DNA of 64,000 bases from positions 364,789-428,788 of the forward strand of contig NZ_JAIBLJ010000002.1 of NCBI RefSeq assembly GCF_020179385.1, read 5' to 3'. Source of the DNA: Alkalihalobacillus sp. YIM B00296. GTDB lineage: Bacteria; Bacillota; Bacilli; Bacillales; Fictibacillaceae. Positions 33,996-43,501 of the stretch are shown piece after piece. The notes beneath the pieces are model-generated. The model worked only from the letters and a program-made list of their open reading frames with translations, ran no database searches and had not been told where the DNA came from. Made by a program: the position numbers and the translations under genes. The first letter of the stretch is position 1. Every line of letters starts with the position of its first letter.

Positions 33996-34619
33996 ATGAA
34001 AACGTTCACAAAGATTGGTCTCACCCTTTTGTTGTCAGTCACTCTAGTCGCCGGATTTAATTCAGAAGCATCTGCTTCTACTTCACACACTGTTCAATAC
34101 GGAGATACGATGTGGAAGATCGCTATGCGTTATAAGATTGGTACCTCTGAAATCATCAACGCAAATCCACAAGTGGGCAATCCTAATTGGATCTATCCTG
34201 GACAACGGTTGAACATCCCAACGATCAACACGGTAAAATCAGTCGAAGCTCAAGTTATCGATCTCGTCAACCAGGAACGGGCAAAGCATGGTTTACATCC
34301 GTTAAAAGCAAATTGGGAATTGGCACGTGTGGCAAGATATAAATCGAAGGATATGCTCCAAAACAATTATTTCAGCCACACATCTCCAACATACGGAAGT
34401 CCTTTTACAATGATGAGGAACTTCGGTATCTCCTATCGAACAGCAGGTGAAAATATCGCAGCAGGACAGACGACTGCACAAGCAGTCATGAAAGCGTGGA
34501 TGAACAGTGACGGGCACCGTAAAAATATTCTTTCAAGAAACTTTAAAGAAATCGGGGTCGGATATGCTAAAGGAGGGAGCTATGGTCATTACTGGACTCA
34601 AATGTTCATCACCCGCTAA
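33996..34619 (+). CDS. Secreted LysM-CAP domain protein (YkwD type)
   Basis: 207 aa. Signal peptide (MKTFTKIG, hydrophobic core, likely cleavage after ASA at about 28), one LysM domain (about 31-75, HTVQYGDTMWKIAMRY to YPGQRLNIP) and a CAP/SCP domain (about 87-205; NQERAKHGLHPL, YFSHTSPTYGSPFTMM, GENIAAGQ, DGHRKNIL, YWTQMF). The LysM should hold it on peptidoglycan. Bacillus homologues include spore-coat and sporulation proteins, with no settled enzymatic activity. No strong ribosome site precedes the ATG; an alternative start at 33966 adds ten residues before the signal peptide. Confidence 0.87.
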   Translation: MKTFTKIGLTLLLSVTLVAGFNSEASASTSHTVQYGDTMWKIAMRYKIGTSEIINANPQVGNPNWIYPGQRLNIPTINTVKSVEAQVIDLVNQERAKHGLHPLKANWELARVARYKSKDMLQNNYFSHTSPTYGSPFTMMRNFGISYRTAGENIAAGQTTAQAVMKAWMNSDGHRKNILSRNFKEIGVGYAKGGSYGHYWTQMFITR

Positions 34620-34620
34620 A

Positions 34621-34664
34621 TCAAAAAGGGTCACCCAACAAGGATTGGGGAGCCCTTTATCTAT
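34621..34664 (+). terminator. Intrinsic terminator after the LysM-CAP gene
   Basis: AAAGGGTCACCC and GGGGAGCCCTTT pair imperfectly, followed by ATCTATTGT. The T tract is weak. Confidence 0.55.
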
Positions 34665-34933
34665 TGTGGAGGTTATTTTGATGTTTTTATCGGACAAATG
34701 TTCCGCTATGTGTGATAAAAACGGACGTTTTTAAAAATTAGTGGACATCTGTTCCGTTAACTCAGTCTTGAAAAGTGCTTTATATTGTATTATTTCGAAT
34801 TAAGCGCTCTGGTGTCCTCTATTTTTATGACACTGGTGTTTTTACAGCAGATAAGGCCTCCTGTGTCCGCTAATGGTAGCCATTATGATGCACAGGAGTC
34901 TTTTTTCAAAGTTTTCCGTTATACTTCCTTCGC
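34665..34933. other. Intergenic region with GGACA repeats and a cruciform terminator
   Basis: Contains TCGGACAAATGTTCCG, AACGGACG, GTGGACATCTGTTCCG and TGTCCGCTAATGG, related short motifs at irregular spacing. At 34856-34906 CTCCTGTG pairs with CACAGGAG around an inner TAATGG/CCATTA hairpin and is followed by TCTTTTTTC on the + strand, a good + strand terminator although no + gene lies directly before it. Confidence 0.55.
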
Positions 34934-36148
34934 TCAATTTTCCAGTGTCCCATCCTTTGGTAGAAGCATCGTAAACAATCCAAGCAACGGTAAAAAGCTC
35001 ACTGCCAACATCGTGAATGAGATGCTCGTGACGTCTGCCATTTTACCAAGCAAGACGGATCCTAAAGCGCCCATCCCAAAAGCTAAACCGACAATAAGTC
35101 CTGACACCATACCGATCCGCCCTGGCACCAATTCTTGAGCATAGACGACAGTGACAGAAAAGCTCGTATTAAGGATGAAGCCGATCAAGAAGAAAAGTGG
35201 GATGACAAACAATAAACTGACATGCGGCAGAACCAATGCAAGGGGCGCAGTTCCTGCCAATGACCAAAAAATCATATTCCGTTTCCCAAGTTTGTCAGCT
35301 AATGGTCCGCCGAAAAATGTCCCTAAGACACCGGCCACCAAGAAAATGAAAAGGTAGATTTGAGCTTGCCTGATCGATAAACCGTAATCATCCATCAAGT
35401 AGAATTGATAGTAATTCCCAATTCCTGAAAAATACCAGGAACGTGCAAAAACTAAGAATACCAAAACGATCATCGCAAAAATGACCTTCTTTTTCCGTGT
35501 CACCGTCACGTTTTTCTTTTGTATAACCTTTGGTACACGAGGAAAATTCACCAATTGTCTGCTGTACCATCCCGATACATACAACAAAACAAAGATGGCT
35601 ATCGCAGCAAATGAGGTGAACCAGACCGCACCGAATTGTCCAAGCGGAACAAAGACAAGTGCTGTCATGATTGGTGCGAGAGACGTTCCGGTATTTCCTC
35701 CGACTTGATAGATGGACTGTGCTAGACCTCTTCTATTTCCTGCCGCCATATAAGCGACCCGTGAACCTTCTGGATGGAAAACGGCTGAACCAAGACCGAT
35801 ACCGATCACCGATAAAATAATAGAGGGAAACGAATCGGCAAATGCGATCCCAAGCATGCCGACTAAACTCGCACACATCCCCAGTGGCAATAGATACGGT
35901 GAAGTCGAGCGATCAGTATACCATCCGACGACAGGTTGCATAATTGATGAAGTGATGTTAAGTGTGAAGGCGATCCATCCCAATTGTGTAAACGAGAGGC
36001 CCATCGACTGCTCCAGAATGGGAAAGATCGCTGGGATGACCGCTTGCATCGAATCATTCAACAAGTGGACGAACCCAATCATGAAAAGTATTGAATACAT
36101 GGTCGCTGCAGGCTTTTGTGCAGAAACCTTTGCTGTTCCAACCGCCAT
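34934..36148 (-). CDS. MFS efflux transporter, fosmidomycin-resistance (Fsr) type
   Basis: 404 aa, 12-helix major facilitator. Family pattern: FVHLLNDSMQAVIPAIFPIL in helix 1, PVVGWYTDRS between helices 2 and 3, GSAVFHPEGSRVAYMAAGNRRGLAQSIYQVGGNTGTSLAP in helices 4-5 (the FHP motif typical of Fsr-like pumps), and GGPLADKLGKRN. Members export small phosphonates or drugs by proton antiport; the natural substrate is unknown. AAGGAAAG before the ATG; single gene. Confidence 0.86.
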   Translation of the reverse strand: MAVGTAKVSAQKPAATMYSILFMIGFVHLLNDSMQAVIPAIFPILEQSMGLSFTQLGWIAFTLNITSSIMQPVVGWYTDRSTSPYLLPLGMCASLVGMLGIAFADSFPSIILSVIGIGLGSAVFHPEGSRVAYMAAGNRRGLAQSIYQVGGNTGTSLAPIMTALVFVPLGQFGAVWFTSFAAIAIFVLLYVSGWYSRQLVNFPRVPKVIQKKNVTVTRKKKVIFAMIVLVFLVFARSWYFSGIGNYYQFYLMDDYGLSIRQAQIYLFIFLVAGVLGTFFGGPLADKLGKRNMIFWSLAGTAPLALVLPHVSLLFVIPLFFLIGFILNTSFSVTVVYAQELVPGRIGMVSGLIVGLAFGMGALGSVLLGKMADVTSISFTMLAVSFLPLLGLFTMLLPKDGTLEN

Positions 36149-36329
36149 ATGCTTTCCTTCTTTCCTCCATTATCCATACGGAAATTAGCATACCACTTTT
36201 TTGCGGCGATTGGTAAAAAAACGTAGCAAAGGCTAAACCATTGTGAAGGATGTATCTATTGCAAGGTATTATAGCTTGTGCACTTACTGGGTAAAGGATC
36301 TATCCTTTATTCATGTGTAAAAGAACGTT

Positions 36330-36683
36330 TCAATTTTTAGTGATGGCTAGTTGTATAGGCTTTATGGGTTGTTCAGAGTTATATTTGACCTGTTCATCAA
36401 GGTGTTGCAATTGCATTTTCAAATCTTCTTCATCAAAAGGAAAATCATCAATTTCGTCCAATTGCTGGAGAAAGGTTTTGTGGAGTTTATTGTAACCAGC
36501 CCATTTCTTTTTATCAGCTTGCTCGACTAAGGCAGAAAGAGTAGCCAAGCATTTGGCAAGCGGCTTGTTGTCACCCTCAATCAGCATTTCCCTGCTGATA
36601 TGATGACACTCGACGTAATCCATCTTTTCATTGAACATCCTCATATAATCATGGATTCTGACTTGTTGATCTCTGTTCTTCAT
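36330..36683 (-). CDS. Hypothetical helical protein
   Basis: Not recognised. 117 residues, soluble, almost wholly helical by composition, acidic near the middle (EIDDFPFDEEDLKMQ). The ATG at 36683 follows GGAGGG at 8 nt. No metal or nucleotide motif. It is alone between an MFS gene and the AGCS gene; size and style resemble small unannotated Bacillus cytosolic proteins. Confidence 0.6.
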   Translation of the reverse strand: MKNRDQQVRIHDYMRMFNEKMDYVECHHISREMLIEGDNKPLAKCLATLSALVEQADKKKWAGYNKLHKTFLQQLDEIDDFPFDEEDLKMQLQHLDEQVKYNSEQPIKPIQLAITKN

Positions 36684-36800
36684 CAAGGTCCCTCCGTAGT
36701 TCTTCAATTCTTTTATATAAAGATTCTATTTATCATACAAGCTAGAGCAGTTCAAAAGTGATGTTTGGCTGAGTCCTATAAAAACATATCCCTTAAGGAG

Positions 36801-36829
36801 AAAAGCTGGCCGAATTGCCGTCGACCAGC
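36801..36829 (-). terminator. Intrinsic terminator of the AGCS symporter gene
   Basis: Reverse strand GCTGGTCG / CGGCCAGC stem (one G-U) and TTTTC, immediately after the stop at 36846. Confidence 0.8.
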
Positions 36830-36845
36830 CCCCTTATTGGACATT

Positions 36846-38288
36846 TCACTGTCCCTTTCCCTCTTTCAGATAAAATTCGCGTTCTTCATCCCAGATTTCT
36901 GTGTTCTTAAGCCCGATTGTTCTTGGATTGAATATTGGATTTACACCGGTACGTTTTTGAGTAACGTAATCCTGCAAGGCATTGAACGCAATTTTACCAA
37001 GCATAGCAATTGCAATCAAGTTGACCAGTGCCATTGTTGCCATGAAGAGGTCGGCTAAACTCCACACAATCGCAACTTGTGCAACAGAACCGAACATGAC
37101 CATCCCTACTACCGCCAGACGGTAAATGAAGACCCAGCTTTTTTTGTCGGGATTGATGAATTCGATATTTGTTTCGCCGTAATAATAATTTCCGACGACT
37201 GAACTGAAGGCGAACAGGAAAATAAAGACTGCAACCATGAAGCCGGCCCAATCACCCACATGGAAGGCAAGTGCTTGCTGGGTCAACTGAATTCCATCCT
37301 CCGAACCAGTATACTGACCCGAAAGGATGATCATCATCGCTGTAGCGGTACAGATCAGCAACGTATCGGTAAATACACTCAACGTTTGGATCAGACCTTG
37401 TTTTACAGGGTGTGAAACGTTGGCAGTTGCCGCTGCGTTCGGTGCACTACCCATACCAGCTTCGTTCGAGAATAATCCACGTTTGATTCCATTCATCAAA
37501 GCAGCCCCAAGTCCACCTCCAATTGCTTCTTCCAACCCGAAGGCACTTTTGACAATCAACGTAATGACTGAGGGAATTTCAGTTATGTTAACAACTAATA
37601 CATAAAGAGCTAATAATAAGTATAAAACTGCCATCGCAGGTACGATTGCTTCTGCCACACGAGCAATCCGCTTAATTCCGCCAAAGATGATGATGGCAAC
37701 AATGGTGCTTAATATTATTCCAAATACAACCCTGTTGAGGCCGAAGGAATTCTCCAATGCCAATGAAATCGTGTTTGCTTGTACGGAATTGAATACGAGA
37801 CCGAATGTAAATGTAATGAGAACAGCAAACAAAATCCCCATCCAACGTTTATTAAGTCCCTTTTCCATATAATAGGCGGGTCCGCCCCGGAAACCGAAGT
37901 CATCCTTCACTTTATAGATTTGGGCGAGCGTACTTTCAACAAATGCAGTCGCTGCTCCGATCAACGCAATGATCCACATCCAGAAGACTGCTCCAGGACC
38001 ACCTAATGAAATCGCTAAGGCTACACCTGCCAGGTTCCCTGTACCAACACGTGAAGCTGTACTGATACTAAAAGCCTGGAAGGAGGACACACCCCTTTTC
38101 TTCTTAGCCTTTGAAACAGTCGCTCCTTCACCTAAGAGCTTCACCATGTCTTTAAGCATGGTGAATTGTACAAATTTAGTCCGGATGGAGAAATAAACAC
38201 CTAGAATAAGTAAGAGTGCAATTAGGACGTACGTCCATAAAATATCATTCCCCCATCCGACGATGGTTTCTAACCAAGACAAAAGCAT
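36846..38288 (-). CDS. Alanine/glycine:cation symporter (AGCS family)
   Basis: 480 aa, about 11 helices, sodium-coupled amino-acid symporter (AlsT-like). Signature regions: SFQAFSISTASRVGTGNLAGVALAI, GGPGAVFWMWIIALIGAATAFVESTLAQ, and GIKRGLFSNEAGMGSAPNAAATA. Start uncertain: ATG 38288 is listed, but AGAGGTG lies directly before it, and a TTG at 38282 has better spacing. Single gene with terminator; likely imports alanine, glycine or glutamine. Confidence 0.9.
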   Translation of the reverse strand: MLLSWLETIVGWGNDILWTYVLIALLLILGVYFSIRTKFVQFTMLKDMVKLLGEGATVSKAKKKRGVSSFQAFSISTASRVGTGNLAGVALAISLGGPGAVFWMWIIALIGAATAFVESTLAQIYKVKDDFGFRGGPAYYMEKGLNKRWMGILFAVLITFTFGLVFNSVQANTISLALENSFGLNRVVFGIILSTIVAIIIFGGIKRIARVAEAIVPAMAVLYLLLALYVLVVNITEIPSVITLIVKSAFGLEEAIGGGLGAALMNGIKRGLFSNEAGMGSAPNAAATANVSHPVKQGLIQTLSVFTDTLLICTATAMMIILSGQYTGSEDGIQLTQQALAFHVGDWAGFMVAVFIFLFAFSSVVGNYYYGETNIEFINPDKKSWVFIYRLAVVGMVMFGSVAQVAIVWSLADLFMATMALVNLIAIAMLGKIAFNALQDYVTQKRTGVNPIFNPRTIGLKNTEIWDEEREFYLKEGKGQ

Positions 38289-38379
38289 CACCTCTTATGT
38301 TTTTATTAGCATACAATTCCTTATTGTATTACACTCGATACTTCCTGTCATTGGATGAGGCTGGTAATATAATTTGGGA

Positions 38380-38549
38380 ATACCAGGATAATTTTCGATT
38401 CATGATCGGTAACCGAGTCCAGCTTTTCGATCAATTGTTTGATCAATTCAACATTCATTGCATTCAATACGTGGTCGGTTCAATTCGATATGAATGATCT
38501 GCTCTTTAAACTCTATTCGTATTGGTTTACTAGAATTTGTTGCTTTCAT
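38380..38549 (-). pseudogene. Enoyl-CoA hydratase/isomerase remnant
   Basis: An AGGGG site and ATG at 38549 start MKATNSSKPIRIEF and then QIIHIELNRPR. After that a loss of 2 nt (around 38467) shifts the frame to LNAMNVELIKQLIEKL, DSVTDHESKIIL. This is the start of a crotonase-fold protein (LNRPxxLNAMN..L is its hallmark). The homology stops at about 38390, before the oxyanion-hole and catalytic Glu region. It sits 60 bp after the thiolase stop on the same strand, so it was probably the last gene of the fatty-acid operon. Together with the AGCS leader it fills the gap 38289-38609. Confidence 0.75.
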
Positions 38550-38609
38550 TTATGAGCCCCTATCCATACTAAAAACGTGACCTTTGCTCTTCCGTTTCAT
38601 CCTCTAATG

Positions 38610-39761
38610 TCATAGCCTTTCAATAATGGCAGCGGTCGCCATTCCGTGTCCGATACAGATCGTCAGCAGGCCATATTTACCGTCCATCCGTTCGAGCTCG
38701 TGGACCAAGGTTGTGATCAGTTTAGCTCCGGTCGCACCTAAAGGGTGACCGAGCGCTATTGCTCCACCATTCACATTTACCCGATCAAGCGTACCACCGA
38801 TTTCTTTTTCCCACGCTAAGACAACCGGGGCAAAAGCTTCATTGATTTCCACCCGGTCGATGTCCTCTATCGATAGGCCTGCCCTGTTCAGCACTTTCCA
38901 TGTCGCTGGTATGACGCCATCGAGCATCATTGTCGGGTCTGAACCGACGACTACCCGCTCAACAATTCGAGCACGTGGTTTGATGCCAAGCGATTCCGCT
39001 TTCTTTTTTTCCATCAACAAAACAGCAGCTGCGCCATCACTCATCTGGCTCGCATTGCCTGCGGTAACGACACCGTCTGGCTTGAAGACAGGTTTCAAAC
39101 TTGCAAGGGCTTCCAGAGAGGTATCCTTTCGTGGTCCTTCATCTTGCAACACGGAAATCGGATTCCCGTCTTTGTCTTCACCAGGAACAGATAGGATTTC
39201 CCGATCGAACCGCCCTTTCTGTTGGGCATTCAGAGCCCTCTGGTGGCTTTCAAAGGCATACCGGTCGAGTTCCTCTCTTGTCATATCATATTTATCAGCA
39301 ATCAATTCTGCAGAAACACCTTGGTGGATGAAATTATATTTTTCCTTTAAAGAATCCGGGATCGTCCGTTCATTCCCATCACTCAAAATCGGAACCTTCG
39401 TCATACTTTCTACACCTGCGGCAATAGTGATGTCCATATCGCCAGCCAATATTTCTTGTGCAGCAAAATGCAACGCTTGCTGGCCTGAACCGCACATCCT
39501 GTTGATCTGTACAGATGGGACTTCAACTGGAAATCCTGAATCAAGCGCTGCAAGTCGTCCAATATTGAACCCTTGCTCTGAATGTGGAGTAACGCATCCC
39601 ATGACAATATCTTCAATCAGATGTTTTTCAATATTTGCCCTTTTCGTCACTTCATCCAAAACCGCTCCAGCCAAATGGACCGGGTGAGTATTACGGAAAA
39701 AGCCTTTTCGTTTACCAACTGCCGTCCGAACGGCTTCTACAATTACAACTTCCCTATTCAT
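38610..39761 (-). CDS. Acetyl-CoA C-acyltransferase (thiolase)
   Basis: 383 aa, degradative thiolase (FadA/MmgA-like). Catalytic Cys90 in INRMCGSGQQA, His in GGAIALGHPLGATG, and the second Cys in CIGHGMA. It cleaves 3-ketoacyl-CoA to acetyl-CoA and a shortened acyl-CoA. The insert HQGVSAELIADKYDMTREELDRYAF is typical of the family. Last intact gene of the beta-oxidation operon, 36 bp after the dehydrogenase gene. Confidence 0.93.
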   Translation of the reverse strand: MNREVVIVEAVRTAVGKRKGFFRNTHPVHLAGAVLDEVTKRANIEKHLIEDIVMGCVTPHSEQGFNIGRLAALDSGFPVEVPSVQINRMCGSGQQALHFAAQEILAGDMDITIAAGVESMTKVPILSDGNERTIPDSLKEKYNFIHQGVSAELIADKYDMTREELDRYAFESHQRALNAQQKGRFDREILSVPGEDKDGNPISVLQDEGPRKDTSLEALASLKPVFKPDGVVTAGNASQMSDGAAAVLLMEKKKAESLGIKPRARIVERVVVGSDPTMMLDGVIPATWKVLNRAGLSIEDIDRVEINEAFAPVVLAWEKEIGGTLDRVNVNGGAIALGHPLGATGAKLITTLVHELERMDGKYGLLTICIGHGMATAAIIERL

Positions 39762-39797
39762 GTACGGTCCCCTCCATCTTTCCTCTGATTGTTCTAA

Positions 39798-40646
39798 TCA
39801 ATCGTAAGTGTAAAAACCACGTCCTGTTTTGAGGCCATAATGCCCTGCTTCAACCAGCTTTCTTAGGATCTGCGGTGGACGGAACCGGTCCCCATACGCC
39901 TCCAGCATACCTTCACAAACAAACAACATTGTATCCAATCCTACATAATCCGCGAGTTGCAAGGGTCCCATCGGATAATTCAACCCTAATCGGATCGCTT
40001 TATCAACATCATCAATAGAAGCGACACCCTCTTCATAAATGCGCATACATTCAAGCATATAAGCAGCTAATGCCCGTGTTGTAACGAATCCTTGCGTATC
40101 TTTCACAAGCACTGTTTCTTTACCGATTTCTTCAGACACCTGTTCGATTACTTTAACCGTTTCATCGCTCGTATCGATTCCTTTTACGATTTCTATCAGT
40201 TTCATGATCGGAGCAGGGTTGAACCAATGCATACCGATCACTCTTCCAGGACGTTCAGTGGCGGAAGCGATTGCTGTAACGCTAAGTTCTGATGTATTAG
40301 TAGCAAGAACCGCATGTACAGGTGCAAACTCATCCAGTTGTTTGAAGACGGCCTTTTTTAAGTCTAGATTCTCCGGCACAGCTTCGATGACCAGATCACT
40401 TTCAGAGCATGCTGAATATAGCTCAAGCGTAGTAGAAATATTGGCGATGGCATTCGCTACGTCCTTTGTTGAAAGATGACCCGACTTCTGTAAACGCCCG
40501 AGGCTTTTCTGGATTTTTTCCATCCCTTTCTTCAGTGCATCCTCTGTAATATCCTGCATAATGACTTTTTTGCCTTTCATAGCCAGGGCTTGGGCGATCC
40601 CATTTCCCATCAGTCCCGCACCGATGACCCCCACTTTTTTGATCAT
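39798..40646 (-). CDS. 3-hydroxybutyryl/3-hydroxyacyl-CoA dehydrogenase
   Basis: 282 aa, single-domain-plus-tail 3-hydroxyacyl-CoA dehydrogenase (MmgB/Hbd-like). NAD site GVIGAGLMGNGIAQALA near residue 5; catalytic His-Glu pair in GMHWFNPAPIMKLIEIVKG; C-terminal domain with NYPMGPLQLADYVGLDT. ATG at 40646 (MIKKVGV) gives the usual length; an ATG at 40655 is almost inside the AGAGGAT site. Oxidises 3-hydroxyacyl-CoA to 3-ketoacyl-CoA for the following thiolase. 18 bp after the ligase gene. Confidence 0.92.
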   Translation of the reverse strand: MIKKVGVIGAGLMGNGIAQALAMKGKKVIMQDITEDALKKGMEKIQKSLGRLQKSGHLSTKDVANAIANISTTLELYSACSESDLVIEAVPENLDLKKAVFKQLDEFAPVHAVLATNTSELSVTAIASATERPGRVIGMHWFNPAPIMKLIEIVKGIDTSDETVKVIEQVSEEIGKETVLVKDTQGFVTTRALAAYMLECMRIYEEGVASIDDVDKAIRLGLNYPMGPLQLADYVGLDTMLFVCEGMLEAYGDRFRPPQILRKLVEAGHYGLKTGRGFYTYD

Positions 40647-40664
40647 ATTTTTCATATCCTCTCT

Positions 40665-42287
40665 TTATTTAGAAGTCGTTTCTAAATAATCCTTCAACTG
40701 ATCTCGTAATGCGCGTTTTAAGAACTTACCGACTGACGTCTTCGGAATTTCATCAAGGAAGACGATATCATCAGGAAGCCACCATTTCGCAAATTGAGGT
40801 CGTAAAAATGCCATCAGTTCGTCTTTCGTCACTTTATCTTTCATCTCGTCCTTCAGTACGACGCATGCCAGTGGCCTCTCCTGCCATTTACTATCGGGTA
40901 CAGCAATAACCGCCGCCTCAAATACCGCCTCATGGGCCATCAATGCATTTTCGAGATCGACCGAGGAAATCCATTCCCCACCACTCTTGATCAGGTCTTT
41001 CGTACGGTCAATGATCTTGATGTTCCCTTCTTGATCGACCGTGGCCACATCTCCTGTGTGCAGCCAACCATCTCGGAAAGCTTCCTTTGTACGATCATCC
41101 TTGTAATATTCATCGGCAACCCAATTGCCGCGAAGCAACAGTTCACCCATCTCCTTACCGTTCCTTTCGGTTTCACCGTCTTTACCGATCACCTTCATTT
41201 CGACACCTGGGACAACGTAACCCTGTTTACTGCGAGTATCGAGACGAACATCTTCAGGATAGGATTCCTGGTAGCTTTTCAAGCGTGACAACGTTACTAG
41301 CGGGGTAGTTTCCGTCAGACCATAGGCGTGTATGAACGGAATCTTGTATTTCTCCTCAAATGTATGGATCATCGACTTAGGTGCGGCAGATCCACCACAT
41401 AAAATCGCCCTCAAACTGCTCGTATCATAACTTCCTTTTTCCAGTTCTTTCAAGAGCGCAATCCATATGGTTGGAACACCAGCTGTCAGTGTTACACGGT
41501 GGTCCTCAATCAATTCTGCTAAAATGGCTGGAGTCGGCATCGGCCCCGGAAGTACTTGTTCCGCTCCAAACCATACCGAAGCGAAAGGCAGCCCCCACGC
41601 ATTCACATGAAACATTGGAACGACAGGCATCACCACATCAGATTCAGAGATTGCTGCACTGTCAGCAAGACCGAGTGCCATACTATGAAGGACGATGCCA
41701 CGATGAGAATAGACGACACCCTTCGGATTGCCGGTTGTTGCCGAAGTAAAACACATACCTGCTGGATCATTCTCATCGATATCCTTCACAAATTCGAAGT
41801 TTTCGTCACCATTTACGAGGAATTCTTCATAATGATAGACATTACGCAGTTTTGTTTCAGGAAGTATATCCTCATCTGTCATGATGATGAAGGCTTGTAC
41901 CGTCTTCAGCTTGGGCTGGACTTTTTCAATGAGTGGTACTAATTCGGCATCAATAAGGAGGACCTTGTCTTCAGCATGGTTGATGATATGGGAGATATGC
42001 TCTGAAGAAAGTCGGATGTTGATCGTATGCAGCACTCCTCCCATACCTGGGATTCCAAAATAGGCTTCAAGATGTCGGTGGTGATTCCATGCGAAAGTAC
42101 CTACCCGATCACCTTTCCTCAAACCTAACTTTTTTAAAGCGCTGGACAATCTTCTAGTACGTGCTGCCATTTCAGCATACGTAAGATTAGTAGTTACTTT
42201 GGCAGTCCTTGATGTTATTTCCTTTTGAGAGAAATACTTTTCAGCATGCTCTAGCATCGCTGGTACAGTCAATGGAATGTTCATCAT
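40665..42287 (-). CDS. Long-chain fatty-acid-CoA ligase (second copy in operon)
   Basis: 540 aa ANL-superfamily acyl-CoA synthetase. ATP-binding P loop TSATTGNPKGVVYSHRG (Ala in place of the common Gly), AYGLTETTP adenine motif, GWLHTGDVATVDQEG and the hinge DRTKDLIKSGGEWIS; the catalytic Lys is in TSVGKFLKRAL near the end. It belongs to the medium/long-chain subgroup (about 540 aa). It differs in sequence from the first ligase of the operon, so the pair probably covers different chain lengths. GGGAGG before two ATG codons. Confidence 0.9.
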   Translation of the reverse strand: MMNIPLTVPAMLEHAEKYFSQKEITSRTAKVTTNLTYAEMAARTRRLSSALKKLGLRKGDRVGTFAWNHHRHLEAYFGIPGMGGVLHTINIRLSSEHISHIINHAEDKVLLIDAELVPLIEKVQPKLKTVQAFIIMTDEDILPETKLRNVYHYEEFLVNGDENFEFVKDIDENDPAGMCFTSATTGNPKGVVYSHRGIVLHSMALGLADSAAISESDVVMPVVPMFHVNAWGLPFASVWFGAEQVLPGPMPTPAILAELIEDHRVTLTAGVPTIWIALLKELEKGSYDTSSLRAILCGGSAAPKSMIHTFEEKYKIPFIHAYGLTETTPLVTLSRLKSYQESYPEDVRLDTRSKQGYVVPGVEMKVIGKDGETERNGKEMGELLLRGNWVADEYYKDDRTKEAFRDGWLHTGDVATVDQEGNIKIIDRTKDLIKSGGEWISSVDLENALMAHEAVFEAAVIAVPDSKWQERPLACVVLKDEMKDKVTKDELMAFLRPQFAKWWLPDDIVFLDEIPKTSVGKFLKRALRDQLKDYLETTSK

Positions 42288-42333
42288 GTTAATTCCTCCC
42301 TTATAATGTCTTTCCTTTTAGACAAAGAGGGTT

Positions 42334-43479
42334 TCATATCCCCATTTCCTTCGCAATGATTGTTTTCATGATTTCATTCGTTCCTGCGTAAATGGATGAA
42401 ACCGGGATGTCCCTGTATCTTCTCGCAATCTCGTATTCTTCCATATATCCATAACCGCCATGAAGCTGCATACATTGAGTAGCGACATTCCGGGCCATCT
42501 CCGTCGTCCAATATTTGGCCATTGATACTTTCTTGACTACACTCTTTTTTTGGATATGCTGCTCGATAAGGTCGTCTAAGAATGTCCTGCCGATCTCCAC
42601 CTCAGTAGCCATTTCTGCTAAACGGAACTGGACGGTTTGAAAATCACTGATCTTTCTCCCAAAAGCATTTCTGTTCTTTACATATTCGATCGTCTGTTTT
42701 AACATCACTTCTGCTGCTGTCACAGCTTCAATCGCTACAACAAGGCGCTCCTGCTGAAGCTGTTGCATGAGATAATAGAAACCTTTCCCATGCTCACCTA
42801 GCAAGTTGGTGGCCGGTACCTTTGCATCTTCAAAAATCAACTCAGCCGTATCCTGACTGTGAAGCCCTACTTTGTCGAGCTTTTTCCCACGCTTGAACCC
42901 AACCGTATCCCGTTCAACAACAATAAGGCTGATCCCCTTGTGTGGCGGCTTTACTGTCGTATCAGTTTTACATACAACCATAATGAGATCAGCATGGATA
43001 CCATTGGTGATGAAAGTTTTTTCTCCATTTAAAAGGTAATGATCGCCTTCCTTCTGCGCTGTCATCCTGATTCCTGCGAGGTCCGACCCTGCACCAGGCT
43101 CTGTCATGGCGATCGCCGTGATGATTTCACCCGTAATACACTTGGGCAGCCAGCGGTTCTTCTGTTCTTCAGTCCCGTATTCTTCAAGGTAAGGAATGAC
43201 GATATCATTATGCAGACCAATTCCCACCAGGCTTGACCCTACACGCTCCAATTCCTCTAAAATGACAACGGAGTAGGCAAAATCAGCATTCAAACCACCG
43301 TATGATTCGTCCACTCCTGGGCCGAGGAAACCGTTCTCCCCCATCTTCTCCCACAAACTTCGTGGAATGAGGCGATCTTTTTCCCAATCGTCATAAAAAG
43401 GGTACGCCTCCTTCAGTAGAAATTTCCGGAAAGCTTCCCGGAATATTTGGTGTTCTTCTTGTAAATATCGTGCTGTCAT
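42334..43479 (-). CDS. Acyl-CoA dehydrogenase
   Basis: 381 aa flavoprotein that introduces the 2,3-double bond. Family signatures AIAMTEPGAGSDLAGIRMTA (about 122-141), QDTAELIFEDAKVPATNLLG, QCMQLHGGYGYMEEYEIARRYRD, and the catalytic Glu region IYAGTNEIMK. MTARYLQEEH resembles the long-chain/short-branched group used with electron-transfer flavoprotein. AAGGGGG precedes the ATG. Lies between the two ligase genes, 22 bp after the first. Confidence 0.93.
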   Translation of the reverse strand: MTARYLQEEHQIFREAFRKFLLKEAYPFYDDWEKDRLIPRSLWEKMGENGFLGPGVDESYGGLNADFAYSVVILEELERVGSSLVGIGLHNDIVIPYLEEYGTEEQKNRWLPKCITGEIITAIAMTEPGAGSDLAGIRMTAQKEGDHYLLNGEKTFITNGIHADLIMVVCKTDTTVKPPHKGISLIVVERDTVGFKRGKKLDKVGLHSQDTAELIFEDAKVPATNLLGEHGKGFYYLMQQLQQERLVVAIEAVTAAEVMLKQTIEYVKNRNAFGRKISDFQTVQFRLAEMATEVEIGRTFLDDLIEQHIQKKSVVKKVSMAKYWTTEMARNVATQCMQLHGGYGYMEEYEIARRYRDIPVSSIYAGTNEIMKTIIAKEMGI

Positions 43480-43501
43480 TCAAATCCCCCTTTCAACTGT
43501 A

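Noticed and set aside
34785..35138. + strand frame of 117 codons
   Set aside because: Most of it is antisense to the end of the Fsr-like MFS gene and the rest is the terminator region.
38289..38380. Riboswitch or T-box before the AGCS gene
   Set aside because: Too short and no conserved box or anti-terminator seen; no riboswitch was recognised anywhere in the window.
38842..39687. 281-codon + strand frame inside the thiolase gene
   Set aside because: Antisense shadow of a conserved gene; no ribosome site and no family match.
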